From a virus, in IMG/VR virus record IMGVR_UViG_3300032954_000025, positions 1 through 48,435 of that record: DNA of 48,435 nt; one strand, given 5' to 3'. This document shows positions 1 through 8,401 of the stretch, one piece after another. The notes under the pieces are model-generated. The model was not told where the DNA came from, ran no database searches, and saw only the letters and a list, made by a program, of their open reading frames with translations. Both the position numbers and the translations under genes were made by a program. The number at the start of each line of letters is the position of its first letter. The stretch's first letter is position 1.

Positions 1-127
1 CCCTTTACCCCTCTTTTACGTCCCTACTGTATACCTTATTTCACCGCTTTTCTACTACGCTCTCTCAGGTTATTTCCCAGAGATTTCCTAGAGAAAGTAC
101 TTCTTAATTTTTTTTTTTTTTTTTTTT
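1..127. repeat. Terminal direct repeat, left copy (circular overlap)
   Basis: These 127 bases are identical to 48309-48435. An exact end overlap of this length is what a de Bruijn assembler with k=127 leaves on a circular contig, so the sequence probably represents a circular or circularly permuted genome of about 48,308 bp. A true 127-bp terminal repeat is the alternative. The copy ends inside a run of T. Confidence 0.9.
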
Positions 128-183
128 TCAATATAGATATAGAATAGGGAAGCGTTAGGTAAAAACAGTGAAATAAGGTATAC
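29..183. repeat. 16-bp inverted repeat flanking a 21-base T tract
   Basis: The 16 bases at 29-44 (GTATACCTTATTTCAC) are the exact reverse complement of 168-183. Between them lies an uninterrupted run of 21 T (108-128) followed by a very AT-rich stretch. This is the largest non-coding gap once the circle is closed (48135 to 334). A replication origin or a regulatory locus is possible; the sequence alone does not decide. Confidence 0.6.
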
Positions 184-215
184 ACTAGTATACTGAGGGA
201 GGGTTAAAGTGCTCA

Positions 216-302
216 AAATGAGAGAGTTAGACCTTCCCCTCTATGCGTTCCACTCTATATGATAAATCGTGAAGTGGTGCATGTGGCCTAACTCACTCAT
301 TT
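216..302. repeat. Long-loop inverted repeat, 15-bp arms
   Basis: Arms at 216-230 and 288-302 are complementary over 15 bases with one mismatch and enclose 57 bases. On the minus strand this lies downstream of the 335-604 gene, so it may form an 87-nt hairpin at the end of that transcript. No T run follows, so it is not a classical intrinsic terminator. The rest of 1-334 holds no gene I can support. Confidence 0.5.
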
Positions 303-334
303 CAAACACTCTACGCCCTTACGGGCACCATATA

Positions 335-604
335 CTAGCGTGCCCGCCTAGGTGTGTTAATAAGAGAACTTAGTTCTCTCATTTTAGTTCGCACATCATC
401 TTCTGAGAGAAATCCCATGCAATGCGCGCGTTCTAGAATTTCATTGATCCCATCACCTAATCTAGCCATTTCTTGTTTATGTTGTCTAGATTCTGGTAGT
501 ACAAATCTAGTTTTAGGCTTGCGAGCTAAGGAATTAGCATCTTTGTTATCTGATTGCCTTTTTGCCTTAGCTCTTGCTATTGCGTCAGCATAGCCGATAT
601 TCAT
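335..604 (-). CDS. Hypothetical protein, 89 aa
   Basis: An 89-residue basic protein that I do not recognise. The N-terminal third is rich in Lys, Arg and Ala, and the C-terminal half looks helical. Its ATG (604) overlaps the stop of the upstream gene in an ATGA arrangement, so the two are very likely translated together. It is the last gene of a two-gene leftward unit that starts at 1002, opposite the late operon. Regulatory or early host-takeover roles are possible, but nothing in the sequence proves either. Confidence 0.7.
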   Translation of the reverse strand: MNIGYADAIARAKAKRQSDNKDANSLARKPKTRFVLPESRQHKQEMARLGDGINEILERAHCMGFLSEDDVRTKMRELSSLINTPRRAR

Positions 605-1002
605 TTGCCGTATACTCGCTTAATATCGGCCAGTTTTTTAGCGGCACCCTTTTTCGGAGTTGATTCAAGCATGATGTTTAACTCATACTCTTCAATCTCC
701 AGCGCTGCTAAAGCCTTTTCCTTCTGCATTCCACTTTTGATCATTAGCTCATAAGTTGGAATCTTAGCAGCTACAAAGGCTACTCGCTTTGGTTGATACT
801 GTTTCTCAATAAATCCGAGAAACGTCCAATTCGAGTACTCTAGCAAATAATCGCGGTTGTTTGTTTTAGCAACTGCTTTAATTGCTTCCTGTACTTCAGC
901 AGGTTCACTGTAAAACAATGTTTTAAGCTGTTTCATTGTTTCACTGGAAACCCCTAGGCTCAGAATCGTCTGAGCCTGCTTCTCAGTGTTGTCATTAGAC
1001 AT
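601..1002 (-). CDS. Hypothetical protein, 133 aa
   Basis: A predicted helical, charged protein of 133 residues with no motif I can name. The start is supported by an AGGAG site seven bases before the ATG at 1002. It is divergent from the late operon and translationally coupled to the 335-604 gene by ATGA. The position beside the control region 1003-1628 would suit a regulator, but no clear helix-turn-helix is visible. The C-terminus is Lys-rich. Confidence 0.75.
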   Translation of the reverse strand: MSNDNTEKQAQTILSLGVSSETMKQLKTLFYSEPAEVQEAIKAVAKTNNRDYLLEYSNWTFLGFIEKQYQPKRVAFVAAKIPTYELMIKSGMQKEKALAALEIEEYELNIMLESTPKKGAAKKLADIKRVYGK

Positions 1003-1276
1003 AACACACTCCTATAGCTAGAGCTAGATTAGATGAATTGTCAAAAAGCGCCTGATTAGCCAAAGTTTTACACACGGTGGAAACGCAATGCGGGCAAAGC
1101 ACACGCAAAGCGGAGCTATGGCAAAGAGCAGGAAACTTCATCCCTGAGGACAAGAACAGAATAGCTCCGATCTACCTGGAATCATATCCCCCATTAGTAA
1201 CAGTCAAGCACTCTTTGGTAACAGTTACTAAAGTTGTAGCTACCCTATTGTCTAGTTGTCTATACAACTTCCCCAA

Positions 1277-1325
1277 TTGTAACCATCACTGCTACAAATA
1301 GATTGTAACCATCATTGTTACAAAT
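1277..1325. repeat. Two tandem palindromic 23-base repeats (operator or iteron candidates)
   Basis: Near-identical units at 1277-1299 and 1303-1325 repeat with a 26-base period and differ at two positions. The second has perfect arms, TTGTAAC and GTTACAA, separated by seven bases; the first has one mismatch in the right arm. Such twin palindromes in a divergent promoter region are typical of repressor or initiator binding sites. Which protein binds is unknown. Confidence 0.6.
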
Positions 1326-1428
1326 CACTCACGTATAAAAATTCTAGAAAAAAATTTTTCGGGGCGGGGACCCTAAAAATAATTTTTCCAGAAAATCACA
1401 CTTTCCTAAATTCTATAATTTCGAGAGT

Positions 1429-1450
1429 TTCAACTTTTAGAGAAGTTGAA
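1429..1450. promoter_or_regulatory. Perfect 8-bp palindrome, operator or RNA hairpin
   Basis: TTCAACTT and AAGTTGAA are separated by six bases. It lies about 110 bases upstream of the rightward -35 box and could be an operator or part of a leader hairpin for any transcript starting further upstream. There is no adjacent T tract, so a terminator is unlikely. Confidence 0.4.
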
Positions 1451-1561
1451 GGAGTTGGAGATGTGAGAGTATGCCCCTGACCCCGACCCCGCGCCCGGGC
1501 GTAAACAGTGAGAATTGTGTATTTTGAGGCGCTGTTTTGAGTGTTTACAGCTCGAAAAGCC

Positions 1562-1591
1562 TTGACGTATCCTTATATATAGGTGCATACT
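1562..1591 (+). promoter_or_regulatory. Sigma-70-type promoter for the late operon
   Basis: A -35 box TTGACG (1562-1567), an 18-base spacer and a -10-like CATACT (1586-1591) precede the first small gene of the long rightward operon. The spacing is usual, the -10 matches only four of six consensus positions, and a TATATA stretch lies in the spacer. A seven-codon mini-frame (1609-1632) starts just downstream and overlaps the next ATG as ATGA, which could be a leader peptide. Confidence 0.5.
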
Positions 1592-1628
1592 TTAGAGAGA
1601 CGAGAATAATGCGTTTGGGATTTAGGCG

Positions 1629-1790
1629 ATGATTTTAGTTTCAATTCAGGGTGATGCGGAAGTGGTCAAAGAACCTGTAAAGGAACTCTTTCCTGCATCC
1701 ACAAGAGTTGAAGTAGAAGAGTCGCCTTTTCTTTCGACGTTTAAGGAATATGTAGAAGCAGATGAGTTTAATGATTTGAAGCGAGAATAA
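1629..1790 (+). CDS. Small acidic hypothetical protein, 53 aa
   Basis: A 53-residue acidic protein, first in the rightward operon. Its ATG overlaps the stop of a seven-codon leader frame, and its stop is two bases before the next ATG, so coupling supports it as real. No motif is recognised. It is rich in Glu and Val and ends with a charged helix-like segment. Confidence 0.55.
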   Translation: MILVSIQGDAEVVKEPVKELFPASTRVEVEESPFLSTFKEYVEADEFNDLKRE

Positions 1791-1792
1791 AA

Positions 1793-1990
1793 ATGTCAAG
1801 ATTTGAAAATCTACCTCATAGAAAAATTCGCACGCAGGAAAGTAAGGAAAAGAAGATTAAGGAAGTTTGTGATCTTTACTTTCCGGTACTACTTATAAGA
1901 CTTGAAGGCGATACTGAAAAAGCGAATCAGTTGATTAAGGATTTGTATAAAATTCTAGTACTAAAGAACTTCGATGCCAGTATTTACTAA
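1793..1990 (+). CDS. Hypothetical protein, 65 aa
   Basis: A 65-residue basic protein with a Lys/Glu-rich N-terminal half and a hydrophobic helical centre. It starts two bases after the previous gene and sits fourteen bases before the next, so it belongs to the early part of the late operon, ahead of terminase. Its function is not recognised. Confidence 0.6.
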   Translation: MSRFENLPHRKIRTQESKEKKIKEVCDLYFPVLLIRLEGDTEKANQLIKDLYKILVLKNFDASIY

Positions 1991-2004
1991 AGCGAGGATA
2001 TATT

Positions 2005-2229
2005 ATGAAACCTAGTATTGGAAGACTTGTTCATTATTTTCCAACTATAAATGAGAATTATGGAAATTCTCCTGTAACTGCTTTAATTACACATGTATGG
2101 TCAGATACATGTGTAAATCTTAAATTATTTGCTGATGGTCCTGGAGTTATGGATGGATTTAAAACTTCAGTTAATAATTTACACTCGGATAATTCAGCAG
2201 GTAGTTGGAATTGGCCTGAGAGAGTTTAA
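2005..2229 (+). CDS. Small conserved phage protein ending in a WNWPE motif
   Basis: This 74-residue protein starts MKPSIGRLVHY and ends SWNWPERV. I recognise this layout (an N-terminal SIGRxVHY strand, a central VNL strand and a C-terminal WxWPE) from many unnamed small phage proteins, usually near structural or packaging genes; that is recalled family knowledge, not a search result. The fold is probably a small beta-barrel. An AGGAT site precedes the ATG. Its biochemical role is unknown. Confidence 0.75.
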   Translation: MKPSIGRLVHYFPTINENYGNSPVTALITHVWSDTCVNLKLFADGPGVMDGFKTSVNNLHSDNSAGSWNWPERV

Positions 2230-2862
2230 ATGCCAGTATTTACTAAATCAGGAAAGTTAAGCGCCAAGATTAGCGCGCGCTGCACTGTGAAACGAGCTTA
2301 TAAAATAGAGCAGGTGGCTCGACTTACAGCAGAGGGATTTAAAGATGACGCTATTGCTCTAGTACTTGGCTGCACTAAAGTATATGTTTCTATGCTTCGA
2401 CGTACACCTGAATATCTTTCAGTCGAAGCTACAGTAAGAACCGGACTTATTGCAAGAGCTGATCGTCATCTATTCATGACTGAAGATGCACAACGAGCTA
2501 CTCTTGAAGAAATGGTTCCTGAAGCTCTAGAGGTTATTAAATTTAGACTGCTCGATAGATCAAATCCGCGCTTACAGTTTGAAGCGGCAAAGGAACTTTT
2601 AGATAGAGAAGGAACTCATGCTAAGGTCTCAAAGACTGAGATTAAGAGTAAGGTTGAGTATGATTTCTCGAAGCATGATAAAGAGATAGATGATGACTTA
2701 CTTTCTCTGCTTCAGGGAAATAATTCAAAGACTGCAATCTCGGAAGATAATATAGAGGACTTTATCAATACAAAGTTGAATCCTGAAGAACAGGAACTCC
2801 TGCACAAGGCAGTTGAGGATATTAGACTTGAAGATCTAAAGACAAGTAAGACAGTAAATTAA
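2230..2862 (+). CDS. Terminase small subunit-like DNA-binding protein
   Basis: A 210-residue protein placed directly before the large terminase, with no gap on either side (it abuts both neighbours). Residues about 20-60 form a helix-turn-helix of the kind found in small terminases and resolvases (VARLTAEGFKDDAIALVLGC, then a recognition helix). The middle is a helical oligomerisation-type segment and the C-terminus is acidic. The inferred job is recognising phage DNA and presenting it to the large subunit. Position and HTH support the call; overall sequence is divergent. Confidence 0.75.
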   Translation: MPVFTKSGKLSAKISARCTVKRAYKIEQVARLTAEGFKDDAIALVLGCTKVYVSMLRRTPEYLSVEATVRTGLIARADRHLFMTEDAQRATLEEMVPEALEVIKFRLLDRSNPRLQFEAAKELLDREGTHAKVSKTEIKSKVEYDFSKHDKEIDDDLLSLLQGNNSKTAISEDNIEDFINTKLNPEEQELLHKAVEDIRLEDLKTSKTVN

Positions 2863-4716
2863 ATGGAAATCCCAATCCAAGAAGTAGTAGACGCGCGCAA
2901 CAGAGAATTGGACTCATCTAGTGGTTATGAGTACGATGAAACAGGGGCGCGTCTAATTCCACGATCCATCATTAATAGCTGGAAAATCTTAGATGCTTCA
3001 AAGGCGACTTCACAAAAAGTGAAGCAAATAGTATACAGGCTCAACAGTCTAGGGAGCCTCTATTACTTTGCAGTGAAAGTTCTTCAAAAGACCAAACTCC
3101 AAACCAACCCCGATATCCGTAAAAATCTCCACTTCTTAATGTGCACCGCTGTTATGAAAGACGGGCTAAAAGAAGTCATAGAGATTCCCAGAGATCATTT
3201 CAAATCTACAATTTATAGTGAATGCTTTCCGATGTGGAGAGCACTTTCTTTTTCTGAAGAAGATGAATATCACATGCGTCTTCTAGGATATGGGGATCTT
3301 TTTATAGAATGGATGAAACGTTGCCATAAGCCAGATTCTAGATCTCTTCTTGTTAGTGAAACCATAAAGAATGCTATAAAACTCGGGCAAAAGATTAGGA
3401 ATCATTATGAAAACAATGATCTCTTTAGAGAATTATTTGCCGATATATTACCAGACACCTCCTGCCCGTGGACTAATGATTCTCTTACTCATAAGAGATC
3501 TAAAACAGGCAAAGCACATGGAGAAGGTACATATGATTTTATCGGAGTTGGCGCAGCATTACAAAGTCGCCACTACGATGGTGTATTGATACAAGATGAT
3601 ATGTTCGGTAAAGCTGCCCTTCGATCTGAAGTTGAAACAGAAGCTGTCATAGAATATTGGCAACTTCTAGTAGGAGCTTTCGATGCCGATAATACTAACG
3701 CCGGTCGTGACAATGATGAGATTGTTGTGGGTAATCGTTGGTCGTTTAAAGACCTCAACTCCTATATCAGAGCACATGCTAAATATTACAATTTCATATC
3801 ACACTCAGCCCTGGGAGGATGCTGTAAGCTCCATCCATATGGACAACCAATTTTTCCAGAAGCTTTCAATATACAAAAACTTGCTAGATGGAAATCAAGA
3901 CTTGGATCTTACCTGTTCTCTTGTCAGTTCCTTAATTTCCCAATCAATCCAGAACAGTGTAAATTCAGGAAATCTGATCTAAAATATTTTTTGTATGAAC
4001 GTACAACGGATGCTTTTACTTTTAATCCTGCACATTATGATGCAGAACAGAAGAAGTCTTATAGAGTAGCAATCCGGCATCAAGTGTATGATGGGATTGT
4101 AGATGAGGACATTTATCCTAGAAATCTACAGCGTTTTATGGTAATCGACCCTAATCATTCAGGGCAATCAGGTAGATGTAGACATGCGATTACTATAACC
4201 GGAATCCGTCAAAAACCTCGCCGTATCTATTTACTAGCAGCATGGGCTAAAAGCTGTGCTATGGGTGAATTTATCGAGAAGATTTTTGAAATGGCTCTTG
4301 CCTTCAAAGTCACCAAGGTCTATCTCGAAACAGTTGCGTTTCAGAAATTTCTAAAATTTCACCTTGAATATTATGTACAAGTAAATAGGTATAAGAATCC
4401 AGAACTTAGTACTATAAAGTTTTTAGAGCTTAAGAGTGCTCATACGCAGAATGCGAAATTTGAGCGTATAGATTCAGTAATCCCCATTGTAGAGCGTGGA
4501 GAACTTTGGGTTAATGGGACCAATGGATATGGATTTGCTGAGTTTATAGAAGAACTCGAAGCATACGGAAATTCAAATGGGTTAGTAGATATACTGGATA
4601 CCTTGGGCTATGGCCCCCAGATTTGGCAGTTTGATTCTGTAGATGAATTAGAGCTTAAAGATTTCATGGAATCTCAGGTTAGTAGGTATAGGAGAGCTAT
4701 GAGGGTCGGAGCTTAG
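2863..4716 (+). CDS. terL: Terminase large subunit (packaging ATPase and nuclease)
   Basis: A 617-residue motor protein that would pump DNA into the prohead and cut it. Residues 109-116 (PRDHFKST) are a deviant Walker A as in phage terminases, and VLIQDD at 241-246 is the Walker B with the catalytic acidic pair. The C-terminal RNase H-like nuclease begins with FMVIDP around residue 424 and continues with a YLET strand and a late Asp in DILDTLGYG. Length is at the upper end of normal. It lies between the small subunit and the head genes, as usual. The cleavage mode (headful or site-specific) cannot be read from the sequence. Confidence 0.93.
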   Translation: MEIPIQEVVDARNRELDSSSGYEYDETGARLIPRSIINSWKILDASKATSQKVKQIVYRLNSLGSLYYFAVKVLQKTKLQTNPDIRKNLHFLMCTAVMKDGLKEVIEIPRDHFKSTIYSECFPMWRALSFSEEDEYHMRLLGYGDLFIEWMKRCHKPDSRSLLVSETIKNAIKLGQKIRNHYENNDLFRELFADILPDTSCPWTNDSLTHKRSKTGKAHGEGTYDFIGVGAALQSRHYDGVLIQDDMFGKAALRSEVETEAVIEYWQLLVGAFDADNTNAGRDNDEIVVGNRWSFKDLNSYIRAHAKYYNFISHSALGGCCKLHPYGQPIFPEAFNIQKLARWKSRLGSYLFSCQFLNFPINPEQCKFRKSDLKYFLYERTTDAFTFNPAHYDAEQKKSYRVAIRHQVYDGIVDEDIYPRNLQRFMVIDPNHSGQSGRCRHAITITGIRQKPRRIYLLAAWAKSCAMGEFIEKIFEMALAFKVTKVYLETVAFQKFLKFHLEYYVQVNRYKNPELSTIKFLELKSAHTQNAKFERIDSVIPIVERGELWVNGTNGYGFAEFIEELEAYGNSNGLVDILDTLGYGPQIWQFDSVDELELKDFMESQVSRYRRAMRVGA

Positions 4717-4745
4717 TTGCTGTTCAATCCGGGGGATATTGGGCC

Positions 4746-4976
4746 ATGCCATTAACAGAAGGTGATAGGAGTATCATAAGACTCATGATTACCGAAGCTA
4801 TTACGGAATATGGTAAAATGCAAGAAGCAAGACATAATCAGAATTTGCAAAAGTTCGATGAAATTAAAGAGACTATAAATCAAGTCAAAAATATTAGAGG
4901 TTTAATAGCTTGGGGGATTCCTCTATTGGTAGCTATGGCATCTGCGGTTGCTGAGTTTATGAGATTTATAAAGTAA
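4746..4976 (+). CDS. Small protein with C-terminal membrane helix, possible holin-like
   Basis: A 76-residue protein: residues 1-50 are charged and coiled-coil-like, and residues about 53-71 (LIAWGIPLLVAMASAVAEF) form one membrane helix followed by a short basic tail. This resembles XhlA-like proteins, which act with holins at the inner membrane, but the similarity is architectural only. Position after terminase would suit either lysis or a structural-operon membrane factor. No endolysin is recognisable beside it. Confidence 0.65.
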   Translation: MPLTEGDRSIIRLMITEAITEYGKMQEARHNQNLQKFDEIKETINQVKNIRGLIAWGIPLLVAMASAVAEFMRFIK

Positions 4977-4989
4977 AGGAGAAGCGAGA

Positions 4990-5526
4990 ATGTGTAGTAC
5001 ACAAACGGTAACTAAAGTTCTTAACGGTGTTCTTACAACTTTGAATTCCTTCGGTACGATTGAAGGACTTACGACAAATACTACTTTTGAGCAGATTGTG
5101 AAGCAACTTCAACAACTAGAAGTAGATTCACAGAGTTGGAAGAAAGGCGATCCGGCTCAGACTTTCATTACTGTTCTTACAGATGCAGAAGCGGCATTTA
5201 AACTTCTTCCTGTTCCTGAAGTAGATCAGGAAATTGCAGATGTTATTCTTGCTGGAATTACGACTCTCATTGGAATCTTTGATGCAAATGGAGCAGTTAC
5301 GACTCCGACTGGTGCTACAGCGAGTGATACAGAAATCAAAGAGCATCAATCAGAAGTAGCAATGGCAACAACTTCAGCAGTGAAAACTCTTGTACCTGGT
5401 TTTCATTATCGCAAAGGTTTTCTTGGACTTTTTAGAGAAAATCCAGAACATGCTTATTTTGATGAATGGAATAAAGTTATAGGCGGTCACGGTGAAAAGT
5501 GGGCCACTGCTCACGTAGATTACTAA
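4990..5526 (+). CDS. Hypothetical protein, 178 aa
   Basis: A 178-residue protein with an AGGAG site before the ATG. The N-terminal two thirds are helical and fairly hydrophobic, with an Ala/Thr-rich linker around residues 98-115. The C-terminal 40 residues are aromatic and charged (HYRKGFLGLF, then a Trp-rich end). I do not recognise the family. It lies between the small membrane protein and portal, so either lysis or virion roles are possible. Confidence 0.7.
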   Translation: MCSTQTVTKVLNGVLTTLNSFGTIEGLTTNTTFEQIVKQLQQLEVDSQSWKKGDPAQTFITVLTDAEAAFKLLPVPEVDQEIADVILAGITTLIGIFDANGAVTTPTGATASDTEIKEHQSEVAMATTSAVKTLVPGFHYRKGFLGLFRENPEHAYFDEWNKVIGGHGEKWATAHVDY

Positions 5527-5557
5527 ATTTCTCTTCCCCCGAGGAGAAGGAGATTAG

Positions 5558-7528
5558 ATGTTTCCAGCGCCAAAAAAGATTGACTTTTCTCCCGAAGAGT
5601 ACGATTATTTGCATATGTATGTCAAGAATAAACTTGAGTATATTAGAGCAAAGAATCAAAACTTGAGGGAAGAATTGCTCCCTAGGTGGGTTCGTTCTTA
5701 TAAAGGAATTCCTAGCGAGGACGAAAAATCTTTTCCTTGGCCTGGAGCATCTAATCTCGTAATTCAGTTAATTGGGGAGTATTCGGATGAATTGCTTGCT
5801 AGGATTATGTCGATTTATATGACTGATCCGCTGTTTGTAGTAAAGATGCTTGGAGATTTGGAGGAGGGTCAAGGAGAAGATCAACGTTCTGAGTTAGAAT
5901 ATTTGATGAGTGAACTAGCAGTTGAACCTACTGAACTTGATCTTTATAGAGTCGAGGAAACTTGGTGGTCTTCTGCTATACGATATGGAACTGGAGTTGT
6001 TAAATTTCCTTGGGAAGTTTGCACAGAAAAGGAATATGTATTTCTAAGTGGTGGGACTGAAGAAACTGGAAAGATTCAATATACTTTTAATGATTTAACA
6101 AAGCGAGACGGACCAAAACCTGAGAATGTTCCACTTAATAGATGGGGTATAGATCCTAAGTATAGCAATCTTGAAGATGCGGATTTTGTATATCATATCC
6201 TGCAAAAAGACAAGTATAAACTTCAAGAAATGAAGCAACATCCAGAACTCTTTGATCCTGAGCTTATAGATAAGATCCTGCCAAATCCAGATCGGCAACA
6301 GCCAGATCAGTTCACAATGGAACTTCAAGGAACTGGGAGATATGGATTTACATTCATGAATGAATGTGCTTTTGAATGGGATATTCATGAATGCTGGTTT
6401 ACGTATCTTAAAGATGGGGATAAATTTAATCTAATTGCATATTTCCATCTTGAAACAAATACGATGCTTGGGTGTATTTATAATCCATACCCTAAAAATA
6501 TCAGACCTTTTGAAGATGCGAGACTTGCATATGATGACGAAACCTATTATGGTTATGGATTCTGTGAAATGCTCGAGTCTTATCAACGAGAGCTATCAGA
6601 TACCCGAAACTGGAAAATCGACAATAAGAGATTCAGCACGACCGGGGTTGGCAGAATCGCTAAGAATTCTAAAATATCCTCTGTTATGCAACTTTTTCCT
6701 GGTGTGTTTATTCCTGCTGATGAAGGAGAGATTGAAGCATTAGAATTTGGACAGAATGCTCTTGCATTAAACACTGAAGATGAACAATTCATCCTTGGAG
6801 CAGCAACGCGCAGAGCTGGAGTTGATCCCGCAACTGGAGGATCGGGAGGAGGTATAGTAAATGCCAAACGTGGAGTATACTCGTCACAAGGCACTGCTAT
6901 GGTACTCCAGCAGTCTAATAACCGCAATAATCTTCGCATGTCTGATATGCGTTCGGCTCATGTTAAACTGGGGAGAAAGGTTCTATTACTTTATAGTTAT
7001 TTTGGTTTGGGTAATAAGTTGCGCAAGTATGGTAATAGGGCTGAGATCATCGCGCAAGCACTAGCTAATTATAAAAATGAAAAACTCGGACTTGTAATTA
7101 AACCCGCAACAGCTTCTCTAAATAAAGAACTTGAGAAACAAAATGATATATTGCTTTCCGCAACATTAGAAAGAATCTATGCTGGAGACGCACAGATACT
7201 TCAATCTCTTGCGATGCAAGGAATTCCGCAGGAGCTTAAGGAATATTATGTTGAAGTATTAAAAGCAAAGAACTTTTTAATGAAGCATATATTACGGAAT
7301 TTTGGACATGATGATGTTGAGAGACTAGTTCCTGTTCCAGGGTTCTTAAAAGGACAGAGAAATGCAAAAATCAATGGGCGAGCCAACTCGTTTAGCGGCG
7401 GCAACGCTGGAGTTAATCAACCACAAAGATCGAATCTCGGCGCTGTACCAACAGGCGGATTTTCTCCTACTGCTGGAGTACTTCCAAGCGCAGCGGGAAA
7501 TAGTGGTGGACAAGTTACTATACAGTAA
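5558..7528 (+). CDS. Portal protein
   Basis: A 656-residue protein in the portal position between terminase and scaffold. The FPWPGASNL signature near residue 55 and the following TDPLF segment are typical of portals of P22-like and related short-tailed phages, where twelve copies form the DNA channel and packaging motor dock. The core continues to about residue 590, and the last 60 residues are Gly/Asn/Ser-rich and probably disordered. A good AGGAG (GGAGAAGGAG) precedes the start at 5558. The end overlaps a small frame described separately. Confidence 0.9.
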   Translation: MFPAPKKIDFSPEEYDYLHMYVKNKLEYIRAKNQNLREELLPRWVRSYKGIPSEDEKSFPWPGASNLVIQLIGEYSDELLARIMSIYMTDPLFVVKMLGDLEEGQGEDQRSELEYLMSELAVEPTELDLYRVEETWWSSAIRYGTGVVKFPWEVCTEKEYVFLSGGTEETGKIQYTFNDLTKRDGPKPENVPLNRWGIDPKYSNLEDADFVYHILQKDKYKLQEMKQHPELFDPELIDKILPNPDRQQPDQFTMELQGTGRYGFTFMNECAFEWDIHECWFTYLKDGDKFNLIAYFHLETNTMLGCIYNPYPKNIRPFEDARLAYDDETYYGYGFCEMLESYQRELSDTRNWKIDNKRFSTTGVGRIAKNSKISSVMQLFPGVFIPADEGEIEALEFGQNALALNTEDEQFILGAATRRAGVDPATGGSGGGIVNAKRGVYSSQGTAMVLQQSNNRNNLRMSDMRSAHVKLGRKVLLLYSYFGLGNKLRKYGNRAEIIAQALANYKNEKLGLVIKPATASLNKELEKQNDILLSATLERIYAGDAQILQSLAMQGIPQELKEYYVEVLKAKNFLMKHILRNFGHDDVERLVPVPGFLKGQRNAKINGRANSFSGGNAGVNQPQRSNLGAVPTGGFSPTAGVLPSAAGNSGGQVTIQ

Positions 7529-7652
7529 AGGCGCAGATACAGAACGAGGTGAATTATCAGTTTGGGATGATGTTATAAATCTTCCCTCTGAAATATCAAA
7601 ACTTAAGGTTCAACAAGAGAAGTACGAGCAGTACATGCACCAAAATAAATAG
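7503..7652 (+). CDS. Small hypothetical protein overlapping the portal end, 49 aa
   Basis: The frame after the portal stop stays open to 7652 and encodes an acidic, helix-rich segment (about 40 residues beyond portal). No ATG lies near the portal end; tandem GTG codons at 7503 and 7506 are the best start, inside the last 26 bases of portal. A start at an ATG at 7362 would give a 167-base overlap and is less likely. Its function is unknown, and the helical C-terminus could interact with scaffold or portal. Confidence 0.45.
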   Translation: MVDKLLYSKGADTERGELSVWDDVINLPSEISKLKVQQEKYEQYMHQNK

Positions 7653-7672
7653 CGAGGGTAAGGAGAATAAAT

Positions 7673-8401
7673 ATGAAGTTGCCGTGGGAACGTGGGGAAG
7701 ATAAGAAAGAAGAAAAGAAAGAAGATGATGATATTGAATTAAAAGCTAAGGATGTAAAAGCTAAGCTTGATTCAATTGATACTCTTAAAACTACTGTAGA
7801 TGGCTTTGGTGAAAAACTCAAGAGTCTTGATACAGTAACGGCTTATATTACTGCACAGCAACGTAAAGAGGAAGAAGCTGCTAAGAAAAAGAACGCTGAT
7901 GCTAAGAAAGAACAGGAAGATGAAGAAGAGGAGAATCTAGATTTTCTAGGCGATCCTCTTAATGCCACGAAGCAACTTATAAATAAGAGTCTTAAAAAAG
8001 CAACCGATCCTCTTCTTATCATGACTGTAAATACACAGTCCAAACAACTTGCTAAAGAACACTTTGGAGAAAATCCAAAGTTTGCTCTTTACACTGATCC
8101 TACTTTCAAAGCAGAAGTTGATAGACTTATTATGAGTCTTCCACTAAACGCGCGTATCGAACCTGCTTCCCTAGAAAATTGCTACGCAGTTGTAGCATTT
8201 AACAAGGCTGAAGAAATCAAAGAAGGCAAAATCAAAGCTCGCTTTGCTGCTGCTGCCGGCGCTGCTAGTGGAACTGGGCAGGAAAATGATACAAAGAAAG
8301 AAATGGTACTAAACGCGGATCAGAAAAAAGCAGCTGCTATGTTCGGATTGAGCGAAAAGGAATACGGCGAGAGATTCCAGAAGGAGCATTCAATTGTCTA
8401 A
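7673..8401 (+). CDS. Scaffolding protein-like
   Basis: A 242-residue, highly charged, coiled-coil protein between portal and capsid genes, the usual place for a scaffold that templates prohead assembly and is then lost. Long Lys/Glu runs occupy residues 8-95. The C-terminal motif around residues 215-240 (LNADQKKAAAMFGLSEKEYG) matches the end seen in many phage scaffolds. A weak GGAG site precedes the ATG. Its stop overlaps the TTG start of the next gene. Confidence 0.75.
   Translation: MKLPWERGEDKKEEKKEDDDIELKAKDVKAKLDSIDTLKTTVDGFGEKLKSLDTVTAYITAQQRKEEEAAKKKNADAKKEQEDEEEENLDFLGDPLNATKQLINKSLKKATDPLLIMTVNTQSKQLAKEHFGENPKFALYTDPTFKAEVDRLIMSLPLNARIEPASLENCYAVVAFNKAEEIKEGKIKARFAAAAGAASGTGQENDTKKEMVLNADQKKAAAMFGLSEKEYGERFQKEHSIV

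Larger units (their letters stand above)
1003..1628. other. Divergent intergenic control region
   Basis: This 626-base gap separates the leftward 335-1002 genes from the rightward late operon. It holds a leftward -35-like TTGACA (minus strand, 1039-1044) with only a weak -10, two tandem 23-base repeats (1277-1325), A/T blocks around 1335-1395, an 8-bp perfect hairpin (1429-1450), a C-rich run around 1471-1500, a 7-bp inverted repeat (1501-1507 with 1542-1548) and the rightward promoter at 1562-1591. An open frame of 74 codons at 1077-1301 spans the repeats and has no credible family signature, so I do not call it a gene. Confidence 0.7.

Noticed and set aside
1077-1301. Rightward 74-codon frame in the divergent region
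   Set aside because: It runs through the tandem operator-like repeats, has a low-complexity translation and no convincing ribosome binding site.
7362-7502. Long upstream extension of the small gene after portal
   Set aside because: It overlaps 141 further bases of portal out of frame; GTG codons at 7503/7506 explain the frame better.
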